The translations under genes and the position numbers were made by a program. 7,261 nucleotides of DNA from the NCBI GenBank assembly GCA_002900535.1, contig MUGC01000058.1, positions 1-7,261 of the forward strand, written 5' to 3'. This document shows positions 1 through 5,794 of the stretch, piece by piece; positions within the stretch are counted from its first letter, which is position 1; each line of letters opens with the position of its first letter. The stretch is from Thermoplasmata archaeon M9B1D. GTDB lineage: Archaea; Thermoplasmatota; E2; DHVEG-1. The notes under the pieces are model-generated. The model was given only the letters and a program-made list of their open reading frames with translations, was not told the DNA's origin and ran no database searches.

Positions 1-1367
1 TGCATAACAGCATCAAAATTTCCAAAACATAGCTCAAGCCCATCACATCGTTTTTTATTCAGTATTCCATACTCATACATTTCCATATAAAAAGCGATAG
101 CAGTACCTGTGCTTATTGTATCAAGACCATATGTATCACAGTAGAAATTAAATTCAAGAATCCACTCGGGGTCCCAAAGACTCATATTAGCACCACATCC
201 ACATGTTTCATACTCTGGACCATCAACTGTTACTTTTTGACCTTTATAAGGACCAGTTTTTACTTCGAAACCATCTACTGTTTTTGCACATGCCATAGTG
301 CAACCATGCCAGCAACCATCTGGAATTATTTTTGTAAAATATTCATAAAACTTAGGAGAATATATCTTTGATGCCTTTGGGAAACATCCAAAACGATAAT
401 TTTCACATGGCAATAGATCATATTCATCCATAATTTCTACAAGATGTACTGTTCCAACAGCACGCATATTACATTGATATCTATCAAGATCACGTATTTC
501 ACGATGAAGTTTTGTACCAACTTCTGCAATTTTTTCAGGCTCAGCTGGATTATTAGATAATCCTGTAAAAGACTCAACTTTTACAACAATTCCTTTGATT
601 TTTTTATCACGAAGAACAGTACCCAGTCCTCCACGTCCTGCTTGTTTAATCCTTGGAACCTTCCTTCTAATATCATAAAAACTAAAATTTAAACAACCCC
701 AATAACTATTTTCCGCCCCTTTACCTGCAGATACCACTGAAACAAGCTGACAAGCTTTATCTGAATCTTCAGAAGCATACATATGAGTAAACTGTTCACA
801 TGCAAGATGAGAATCAGTTTCTTCAAGAGGCGCTGTTTCAATACTAATTAACCCTTTCTCACCATCTAAAACAATAACGACATCACGTTTAGCTTTACCT
901 TGAATTTCAACAGCATCAAAACCTGCAAATTTAAGATATGGCCCAAAGAAACCACCGACATTACTATCACAGATAATATCTGTAGATGGCGAAATAGTAA
1001 GACATAACGATTTACCAGATCCAGGGTATTGAGTCGCACCGCATAAAGGACCTGTTGTTATCACAAGCTCGTTCTCATCACTATTCCAACGTGTAGTAGA
1101 TTTTATCGAATCCCATAAAAGCTTTAACCCAAAACCACGACCACCTGTGAATAGCTTTTTCATTTCATCTGTCACTATTTTTTCTTTAATCTCACCTGTG
1201 GTCAAATTAATATACAATGTTCTATTTGCAAACCCCTTTCGAATATCACCTTTTTTATAGCTATATTCAGCAACCTTGTGATGAGCTAGTTTTATCTTTT
1301 TAAGATCCCATTTATGTTTAGTATTACCTGTTTCATACTCTTGAATTGGTATTTGCCCCTCGATCAT
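1..1367 (-). CDS. Aldehyde:ferredoxin oxidoreductase (AOR) family protein, C-terminus cut by window edge
   Basis: Tungsten-pterin enzyme family that oxidises aldehydes to acids and passes electrons to ferredoxin in the cytoplasm. The frame stays open to base 1, giving 455 residues without a stop, so the C-terminal part (including the expected fourth cluster cysteine) is missing. Recognisable family features: a start-domain stretch resembling LYINLTTGEI (51-60), GGRGFG, the pterin-site motif GRGG at 244-247, a cysteine cluster C352/C356/C360, GPEYE, and the second pterin motif D411-x2-G414-L415-D416 followed by TISTG. Oddities: about 46 extra N-terminal residues ahead of the usual family start; C-x3-C-x3-C instead of the C-x2-C-x3-C of Pyrococcus AOR; and E405-F-N-F408 where Pyrococcus AOR has the ExxH iron-binding motif. 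The ATG directly follows the ferredoxin stop (TAA-ATG) and has a strong ribosome site at 1371-1380, so the long start is well supported. The physiological substrate cannot be told; other AOR-family branches (for example benzoyl-CoA reductase BamB) share the fold. Confidence 0.93.
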   Translation of the reverse strand, partial: MIEGQIPIQEYETGNTKHKWDLKKIKLAHHKVAEYSYKKGDIRKGFANRTLYINLTTGEIKEKIVTDEMKKLFTGGRGFGLKLLWDSIKSTTRWNSDENELVITTGPLCGATQYPGSGKSLCLTISPSTDIICDSNVGGFFGPYLKFAGFDAVEIQGKAKRDVVIVLDGEKGLISIETAPLEETDSHLACEQFTHMYASEDSDKACQLVSVVSAGKGAENSYWGCLNFSFYDIRRKVPRIKQAGRGGLGTVLRDKKIKGIVVKVESFTGLSNNPAEPEKIAEVGTKLHREIRDLDRYQCNMRAVGTVHLVEIMDEYDLLPCENYRFGCFPKASKIYSPKFYEYFTKIIPDGCWHGCTMACAKTVDGFEVKTGPYKGQKVTVDGPEYETCGCGANMSLWDPEWILEFNFYCDTYGLDTISTGTAIAFYMEMYEYGILNKKRCDGLELCFGNFDAVM

Positions 1368-1820
1368 TTAATCAACCCCCTGCTTGTGATATACAACCTT
1401 TTTAATATCATCGATATCTACTTCAACTAGCTCTAAAGCTCCATGTGGGCAGGCTCTCACACATGCTCCACAACTTATACATTTAAAAGGTTCAATTCTA
1501 ACATCAGATTTTCTCATCGCTCCAATTGGACAAAAACCTACACATGCTTGACACCCAATACAAATATTTTTATCAAGCCACACCACACCATTTTTCTTTC
1601 GAGTCAATGCACCAACCGGACACATGTCTAAGCAAAGTCCTCTCTGATCACAAACATGCATTTTGTAACCGTCTTTGGTTTTAATTATTCTAATTGCTGA
1701 TTTACTACCTCCTTCATCAGATTTAAAATGAACCTGTGAACATGCTATTTCGCATCCCTTTTCACCATCACATTTTTCTGGATGAAACTTTAAAATTTTA
1801 ACTGTTTTAGGTTTTTCCAT
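1368..1820 (-). CDS. Polyferredoxin, four-cluster type (14 cysteines), AOR electron-transfer partner
   Basis: A 150-residue iron-sulfur protein of the HycB/CooF/AorA-like class, expected to accept electrons from the AOR encoded immediately downstream. The C-terminal half has two complete ferredoxin motifs, C87-x2-C90-x2-C93-x3-C97-P and C114-x2-C117-x2-C120-x3-C124-P, enough for two [4Fe-4S] clusters. The N-terminal half has two further motifs, C17...C23-x3-C27 and C57...C63-x3-C67-P. In both, the second cysteine of the usual pattern is absent, replaced by E20 and R60. There is no signal peptide or membrane segment, so a cytoplasmic location is expected. The gap from the upstream membrane-protein gene is 17 bases, with a GGTG ribosome site about 7 bases before the ATG, and the stop abuts the AOR ATG. 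In characterised bacterial AorABC enzymes a four-cluster subunit plays this relay role; assigning the same role here is inference from family and position. Confidence 0.9.
   Translation of the reverse strand: MEKPKTVKILKFHPEKCDGEKGCEIACSQVHFKSDEGGSKSAIRIIKTKDGYKMHVCDQRGLCLDMCPVGALTRKKNGVVWLDKNICIGCQACVGFCPIGAMRKSDVRIEPFKCISCGACVRACPHGALELVEVDIDDIKKVVYHKQGVD
1371..1380 (-). promoter_or_regulatory. Shine-Dalgarno site of the AOR gene
   Basis: On the minus strand the sequence GGGGGTTGAT lies 3-12 bases before the AOR ATG at 1367 and overlaps the end of the ferredoxin gene. It matches the archaeal consensus GGAGGTGAT with two mismatches, and the G run is about 8 bases from the ATG. It fixes the start so that the 46-residue N-terminal extension is translated. 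Confidence 0.65.
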
Positions 1821-1837
1821 CTAAAACACCATTGAAT

Positions 1838-2479
1838 CTATCCTAAAATAACACTAAATCCAATAACACCAACCCAACATAGAAGTGTTAATCCAAGAGC
1901 TGTCGGATAGTAAAGCCGATCTTTTAATGTAAAATCAAGTTTTCTAACTTGTAATATCACCGGCAATACTGCTGCACCCAGAATCGCTGGTAAAAGCCCA
2001 CTAGCAAGTATCCTTGGCATAAATATAATCAAATTCTCTAAATAAAATCCAACTCCACCAACGATAGGAGTAAGAATTTGAGTTGTTACATATCCGCCCA
2101 CATAAACAAGATAAGCCGTTGCTACCCCCATACTGCTCTGCAATGTAATTGTTTTTAAATCACTAAAATCAGAGGACATCTTATACCAAATAACTTCAAA
2201 AATCGCTGCTTCAGCCATAATTGCTATTGCTGAGCATAAATGACAACCAACGAAAGGATTAAAAATTCTCAAACCTCCTGCAACAACACCCATCCCAAGT
2301 TGCATACCTGGTCGTCTAAAAATCATTCTACTTAGAACAAGAAAACTAATAGCAAAACAACCTGTCATTATAGCCCCATATGGAAGATTTGCATTTTGCA
2401 AACCTGTACCAATAATAACTTCAGAAAAACCCCATAACGATCCAAAAACTAAAACACCTGCAATTAATCTTTTATCCAT
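1838..2479 (-). CDS. Multi-span membrane protein of unknown function in the AOR operon
   Basis: A 213-residue, very hydrophobic protein with six or seven predicted membrane spans (about 5-27, 34-54, 59-73, 78-99, 111-135, 148-178 and 192-212). I do not recognise a named family. Size and span count recall substrate-binding S-components of ECF transporters, but that is a shape argument only. Polar or charged residues sit inside apparent spans: E20 after WGFS, R71, H80, E90, E95 and R156. A GCHLCS motif puts C79 and C82 at or in the fourth span. These could bind a ligand, metal or cofactor. The start is well fixed: the ATG lies 2 bases after the stop of the preceding SUOX-like gene and a GAGGTGA ribosome site lies 7 bases upstream. 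Co-transcription with the small anchored protein before it and ferredoxin/AOR after it suggests a function tied to the AOR, either as membrane anchor/redox subunit or as a transporter. Confidence 0.85.
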   Translation of the reverse strand: MDKRLIAGVLVFGSLWGFSEVIIGTGLQNANLPYGAIMTGCFAISFLVLSRMIFRRPGMQLGMGVVAGGLRIFNPFVGCHLCSAIAIMAEAAIFEVIWYKMSSDFSDLKTITLQSSMGVATAYLVYVGGYVTTQILTPIVGGVGFYLENLIIFMPRILASGLLPAILGAAVLPVILQVRKLDFTLKDRLYYPTALGLTLLCWVGVIGFSVILG

Positions 2480-2481
2480 TT

Positions 2482-2883
2482 TTAATTCACCTCAATTTCA
2501 ACTACATCTCTAACCCATAAAGCCTTAGGAGTATCCGGGAAATAAACCCTACTCTCTTTACTTAAAACACCTGTTTTCAAAACATCCCATTCAATGGTTT
2601 TTTGATAGCCATCTGCAGCTTTAATTGTATATTTGTTACATGAAGTGCAATCAATTCCAATACTTTTTACTAAATTCTCAAGAGAAACACCAGCAACTTC
2701 ACCATCAACTGTTTCAATTGTTTTTTCTCCGCCTAATAACAACAAAGTATCATAAGTGTATTCTTGACCGTTTACAGTAATTGTATCTTTATTTATCTGT
2801 ATTGCATAAACATATAATGTTGAAATAATTCCTACAAGTAATATAGCCATTGCTAAAATTGGAATAATTTTTTGCTTCCCCAT
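2482..2883 (-). CDS. Membrane-anchored small protein with degenerate SUOX/molybdopterin-oxidoreductase-like domain
   Basis: First gene of the AOR unit, 133 residues. Residues 6-28 form one N-terminal membrane span preceded by lysines, so the remainder (about 30-133) is probably displayed outside the cell. That part looks like a compact version of the oxidoreductase molybdopterin-binding (SUOX-like) fold: an NGQEYTYDTL strand near 38-47, GVSLENLVKSIGI at 65-77, ADGY at 90-93, and the closing WVRDVVEIEV at 123-132, which matches the family's typical terminal strand. It is far too short for a catalytic SUOX enzyme and shows no clear metal-ligand cysteine, although it has a C79-T-S-C82 pair. A larger protein with the same layout is encoded at 4103-4741. 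The ATG has TATA-like boxes upstream at 2903-2920. The domain call rests on remembered family patterns; the role (ligand capture, redox or scaffold) is unknown. Confidence 0.8.
   Translation of the reverse strand: MGKQKIIPILAMAILLVGIISTLYVYAIQINKDTITVNGQEYTYDTLLLLGGEKTIETVDGEVAGVSLENLVKSIGIDCTSCNKYTIKAADGYQKTIEWDVLKTGVLSKESRVYFPDTPKALWVRDVVEIEVN
2487..2493 (-). promoter_or_regulatory. Shine-Dalgarno site of the membrane-protein gene
   Basis: Minus-strand GAGGTGA, a near-perfect archaeal ribosome site, 7 bases before the ATG at 2479 and inside the last codons of the preceding gene. It supports translation of a polycistronic message. Confidence 0.7.
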
Positions 2884-2902
2884 AATTACCGGTGCACGGA
2901 TG

Positions 2903-2920
2903 TTATAATATCTATTTAAA
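2903..2920 (-). promoter_or_regulatory. Archaeal TATA-box region of the AOR operon
   Basis: On the minus strand two overlapping TATA-like elements precede the ATG at 2883: TTTAAATA (2913-2920, centred about 33 bases upstream) and ATATTATAA (2903-2911, centred about 24 bases upstream). Either would place transcription start within about 10 bases of the ATG, giving a very short or absent leader. No ribosome site is seen before this ATG. The exact box in use cannot be decided from sequence alone. Confidence 0.5.
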
Positions 2921-2935
2921 AATTATGACTCAAAT

Positions 2936-2942
2936 AAAAAAA
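2936..2942 (-). terminator. Oligo-T terminator after the kinase/117-residue unit
   Basis: A run of seven T on the minus strand, about 15 bases beyond the stop at 2958 and followed by further T-rich sequence. It fits the intrinsic U-tract termination used by archaea and lies just before the promoter of the AOR operon. No convincing hairpin precedes it. Confidence 0.4.
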
Positions 2943-2957
2943 CAGATATTTTGAAAA

Positions 2958-3311
2958 CTACTTTTCTTTAAATTTTCTACTAATCTGATGCTTTTGTATT
3001 ACACTTTCTATTGTTTGCATATCACCAAAACCCAATACCTTCCATTGATCAACAGTAATATTTGGTTGATCTGTGCCTATCATTACAGTTTTTTCTTGCT
3101 CAACATCAAGTTCTTTTTTAATCTCATCTTCATCTGTTAGATATCTAAATGGTTTTGGTCTCCTTTTTTTAATTTCGTCATCTGATAAATCATTTTTTGA
3201 TAAAGCTTGATTTATTACTTTTTCAATAGATTCTTCAACTGTTTCATCATCAGGCATTCTCATCCCTCTCACTATTTGAATAACATCCCTGTTTTTAATC
3301 TTTTTTCTCAT
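2958..3311 (-). CDS. Hypothetical charged 117-residue protein
   Basis: I do not recognise this protein. It is soluble-looking, with no signal peptide, membrane span or cysteine, and is rich in Lys, Asp and Glu. Predicted features are an N-terminal basic stretch (MRKKIKNRD), a likely helix at about 24-37, a helix-like acidic/basic segment around 41-70 containing KKRRPKP, and a C-terminal part with TVDQWKVLGFGDMQ (86-99) followed by a basic tail. The second half could be a small helical domain, possibly nucleic-acid or protein binding, but no motif decides this. It follows the kinase-like gene by 20 bases on the same strand, with a poor ribosome site, so the two are probably co-transcribed. Being the kinase's partner or substrate is a guess from adjacency. 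An oligo-T tract follows the stop. Confidence 0.75.
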   Translation of the reverse strand: MRKKIKNRDVIQIVRGMRMPDDETVEESIEKVINQALSKNDLSDDEIKKRRPKPFRYLTDEDEIKKELDVEQEKTVMIGTDQPNITVDQWKVLGFGDMQTIESVIQKHQISRKFKEK

Positions 3312-3331
3312 TTAGGTTATTTTTGTAAAAA

Positions 3332-4051
3332 CTAACTTAAACCAGTCTCTTTTATTTTTTTACTATATTTCCTTAATGTTTCTTCATCGCTTGATCGCCA
3401 TTGTATTTTTTCTAAAAGAGCATATGAGATTTCATTATTTACATTTGCAATTCGACCTGGTGCTAACTCATTATAATGCCCAAGTAAAAGTTTACAAAGA
3501 TTAAATTTTTCTTTTGTAAACATTGGATCTGTTGTAAGAATTGATGCACACGCACCAGCTAAATCCTCAACTGGTCTTCCAGATCTTGCTTCTTCAAAAT
3601 CTACTCCCCAAATTCTATCAGTTAAAATAAAATTTCTAAGACCGGGATCTCCTCTAATTGTAAAATCTTTTTCTTTTTTGAAAAAATTATGAAAATCATT
3701 AAACCATTCAGCAAGAAGCAATATAAGTCTTTGTTTTTCCGTTTGTGTTGTATCTTTATTGTTTATAATGTCACAAAGGTTTTCACCAATTATATAGTTT
3801 GTAACAAGCACATTGTTTTTTTCATCCATTTCAAAAACTGTTGGAATATTAAGCTTTGATGAACCTTTTTTCAAAATAGTATATTCAACTTTCATTTGTC
3901 TTTTAAGACCAGGAACAAACCATTTAAGAACACGGGGTTTATTATTAATGGTAACATAAGCAACTGTATTTTTTTTACTTTTAAGTTCTTGCTGAACCAC
4001 TGATTTTTTATATTTTTTAATTGTATTAACAAGCTCTCCAATAGTTCTCAT
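3332..4051 (-). CDS. Atypical RIO/APH-like protein kinase family protein
   Basis: A 239-residue soluble protein with a compact kinase-like layout related to RIO/Bud32 or aminoglycoside-phosphotransferase-type kinases. Residue numbers here count from the ATG at 4051. Visible elements: the presumed ATP-anchoring lysine in RVLKWF (K43), a possible partner glutamate E56, a hinge-like VLVTNYIIGE (81-90), the catalytic-loop motif RGDPGLRN (R133 to N140, with D135 as presumed base), and the metal-binding WGVDFEEAR (D151). Compared with Bud32, R-G-D replaces H-G-D and D-F-E replaces D-F-G, so I do not call it Bud32. A TTG three codons upstream (4060) also opens the frame. I chose the ATG because a TATA box at 4071-4078 lies at the right distance for a leaderless message starting at 4051. 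The substrate is unknown; it could be a small molecule, a protein or the neighbouring 117-residue product. Confidence 0.8.
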   Translation of the reverse strand: MRTIGELVNTIKKYKKSVVQQELKSKKNTVAYVTINNKPRVLKWFVPGLKRQMKVEYTILKKGSSKLNIPTVFEMDEKNNVLVTNYIIGENLCDIINNKDTTQTEKQRLILLLAEWFNDFHNFFKKEKDFTIRGDPGLRNFILTDRIWGVDFEEARSGRPVEDLAGACASILTTDPMFTKEKFNLCKLLLGHYNELAPGRIANVNNEISYALLEKIQWRSSDEETLRKYSKKIKETGLS

Positions 4052-4070
4052 AGATTGCAAATAAATATAA

Positions 4071-4078
4071 AATATAAA
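4071..4078 (-). promoter_or_regulatory. TATA box of the kinase-like gene (leaderless start)
   Basis: Minus-strand TTTATATT is 20-27 bases before the ATG at 4051. That spacing predicts transcription starting at or next to the ATG, and no ribosome site is present. A T-rich stretch lies between it and the stop of the upstream gene at 4103 and may also end that gene's transcript. Confidence 0.5.
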
Positions 4079-4102
4079 GAAAAATAGTTTGTGGTTGTTT
4101 TT

Positions 4103-4741
4103 TTAGGCTGTTATTTCTATTAAGACCACGTTTGAAACCCATATATTAGAAAGACTTATCGGCTCATCTCCAACTATTGCTACCATCAATGGCCCGTCAT
4201 CTTCTGATAGGTATTCTCCGTTTTGTTTGTAAGCAAGTATAACTGATAAATCAGGGTTTGTTTCATTTCCATCATCCGTGTATGTCACCATATTTCCATT
4301 AATTTCTGTATTATTGAGAGTAGCTCCATATCCATCTCGTGCAGATATTGTTACATTATATCTTTCAGGTAGATTTTCTATATTTTCAATTATTGTTGAA
4401 ATTTTCACACCTGTATACTCGTTTGCAGTTTCATTCATTGGCGGAATTATCATTATCGTTCCACTTGAAAAAAACAGGCTAGCTTTCATATATCTTGCAG
4501 TACCAGTTGTCGATGAAAAATTTTCTAAATCTTCAAGTGTATATTTATTTTGCGTATTGTTATAGATAACTTTTAGTAATATAACAGGCTCCACTGTCTC
4601 ATTATTATTTGTATTGTCATTTTCATCAGCATTATCCTCCGATGTTCCATCTTTTGGTAAATTAACATATAATAAAACAACTGCTGCTACACATATTATA
4701 ACAGCTAAAAATATTGTCAATATTTTATTTGTATCTGCCAT
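4103..4741 (-). CDS. Membrane-anchored protein with SUOX/molybdopterin-oxidoreductase-like domain
   Basis: A 212-residue protein with one N-terminal membrane span (about 7-27). A low-complexity linker rich in Asn, Asp, Glu and Thr follows (about 31-51), then an extracytoplasmic domain. The domain resembles the SUOX-like molybdopterin-binding fold: YTLEDLENF (67-75), EYTGVKISTIIENI (108-121) corresponding to the family's G-V-x-L-x-x-L-L element, ARDGYGATL (134-142), an ILAYKQNGEYLSEDDGPL segment like the family's ayexNGepLpxxhGpPl, and a terminal NIWVSNVVLIEI (199-210). The usual catalytic cysteine and heme or dimerisation domains are not seen, so it is more likely a binding or structural derivative than an enzyme. 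The linker suggests display on the outer face of the membrane. It is a larger relative of the 133-residue product at 2482-2883. A TATA-like box near 4767-4774 suggests its own promoter. Confidence 0.8.
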   Translation of the reverse strand: MADTNKILTIFLAVIICVAAVVLLYVNLPKDGTSEDNADENDNTNNNETVEPVILLKVIYNNTQNKYTLEDLENFSSTTGTARYMKASLFFSSGTIMIIPPMNETANEYTGVKISTIIENIENLPERYNVTISARDGYGATLNNTEINGNMVTYTDDGNETNPDLSVILAYKQNGEYLSEDDGPLMVAIVGDEPISLSNIWVSNVVLIEITA

Positions 4742-4766
4742 ATCTTTTGCTGAATTAAAAACAATT

Positions 4767-4774
4767 TTTTATAA
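4767..4774 (-). promoter_or_regulatory. TATA-like box before the anchored SUOX-like gene
   Basis: Minus-strand TTATAAAA, 26-33 bases before the ATG at 4741 and overlapping the stop codon of the EamA gene. It would give a leader of only a few bases. The region is AT-rich, so chance occurrence is possible. Confidence 0.4.
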
Positions 4775-5722
4775 TTTACTATAAAACTCTTTTTTGCTTT
4801 TCCTTGATGTAAGATATATTCCAGCAAGAATTATTCCACCACCAACAGCAGTATAGTATGATGGAACTTGCTGAATCCATGGTATTACATATGCAAGTAG
4901 TGTAGAACCAAGAGGCTCACCTAATAAAACCACTGATGCCAAAGATGCTCTTACATGTTTCAAAGACCAATTGTATAAAGTATGACCAAATATACCAGCA
5001 ATAATTGCCATTAAGAAAATAATCCCATAAGCACGGATATCTAAACCAACAATCTGAGCACTAGAAAACAAACAAAAGAAAAATAAAACAAATGTAGCAA
5101 CACCATAAACTACAAATGCATATGATACAACTGAAACAGATTTCCTAATTTTCCTTCCACCTAAAATATATAAACCTGCACACACACCACCTAGAATCGC
5201 AAGAATATTTCCTTCAAATGAATCAAGTCCAGAAAACACTAATTTGCTACCAAAAACCAGAATAACAACACCTATCAAAGAAACACATATACCTGCAATA
5301 TTAACAATTGAAAGTTTCTCCTTAAAAAAATAATGAGCAACTGGAGCAACTAAAACAGGATGTGCTGTTACAAGAATAACTGAACTAGCAACCGATGTAA
5401 AGTTATTAGAGGCCAATGAAGCAATCCAAAATGTAAAGTGCAAAGCAAGAATTATCCCAATACCAATCATTATAAAATATGTCTTTTTTGGTATCTCAAG
5501 TAACTCTTTTCGATATTTTTTATATATAAAAACCATTGGAGTAATTAAAATAAATGTAAATAGCAGCCGAAAAAATGCAATAGATAGATAATTTGCTCCA
5601 TACTCAGTATATGCTGTAACAATAAAAATTGCTGCAAATGAAACCGATACAATAGAGATGAAAAGCGCAATATATGGCTTATTTTTCATGAAAATAATCA
5701 GACTTTGATAAACTAATTTCAT
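4769..5722 (-). CDS. EamA/DMT-superfamily transporter, 10 membrane spans
   Basis: A 317-residue integral membrane protein with two EamA repeats, the standard size for drug/metabolite transporters. About ten spans are visible, at roughly 13-35, 45-65, 80-101, 107-130, 140-160, 170-188, 196-221, 230-253, 258-283 and 288-306. Family hallmarks include the first-repeat end LHFTFWIASLASNN... and the second-repeat stretch LYNWSLKHVRASLASVVLLGEPLGS, followed by a last span rich in Gly and Ile and a basic tail. Members export or import amino acids, nucleotides or other small metabolites; the substrate is not predictable here. Two starts are plausible: the ATG at 5722, or the internal ATG at 5689 (residue 12), which would give the more typical short N-terminus. 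The gene diverges from mobB across about 70 bases. A second, partial EamA gene lies at the right edge. Confidence 0.9.
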   Translation of the reverse strand: MKLVYQSLIIFMKNKPYIALFISIVSVSFAAIFIVTAYTEYGANYLSIAFFRLLFTFILITPMVFIYKKYRKELLEIPKKTYFIMIGIGIILALHFTFWIASLASNNFTSVASSVILVTAHPVLVAPVAHYFFKEKLSIVNIAGICVSLIGVVILVFGSKLVFSGLDSFEGNILAILGGVCAGLYILGGRKIRKSVSVVSYAFVVYGVATFVLFFFCLFSSAQIVGLDIRAYGIIFLMAIIAGIFGHTLYNWSLKHVRASLASVVLLGEPLGSTLLAYVIPWIQQVPSYYTAVGGGIILAGIYLTSRKSKKEFYSKL

Positions 5723-5762
5723 TATTTTGACTTTGTGGTTTTACAAATAAGATTTTGATAAA

Positions 5763-5770
5763 ACATATAC
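5763..5770 (+). promoter_or_regulatory. Probable TATA box of the mobB unit
   Basis: ACATATAC-type sequence about 25-32 bases before the mobB ATG at 5795. No ribosome site lies before that ATG, which fits a leaderless or nearly leaderless message. The same 70-base gap must also hold the promoter of the divergent EamA gene; a weak minus-strand TTATTTG at 5743-5749 is a candidate. Confidence 0.35.
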
Positions 5771-5794
5771 ACATCTTTCATATATCACTATTTG

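Noticed and set aside
1443..1631. Open frame of 62 codons on the plus strand
   Set aside because: It lies entirely antisense to the cysteine-rich ferredoxin gene and its product has no recognisable features; it is a shadow of that gene.
3332..4051. Assignment of the kinase as Bud32 of the KEOPS complex
   Set aside because: Key motifs differ (R-G-D-P instead of H-G-D-L, D-F-E instead of D-F-G) and the N-terminal glycine loop does not match, so only a general kinase-fold call is made.
4052..4060. TTG start three codons upstream for the kinase-like gene
   Set aside because: The ATG at 4051 has a TATA box at the right distance for a leaderless start, and the TTG has no ribosome site.
4278..4565. 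Open frame of 95 codons on the plus strand
   Set aside because: It is antisense to the anchored SUOX-like gene. Its hydrophobic product arises from reading the complement, and no ribosome site or TATA box supports it.
5792..5794. TTG start one codon upstream for mobB
   Set aside because: The next codon is ATG and gives the usual short N-terminus before the Walker A motif.
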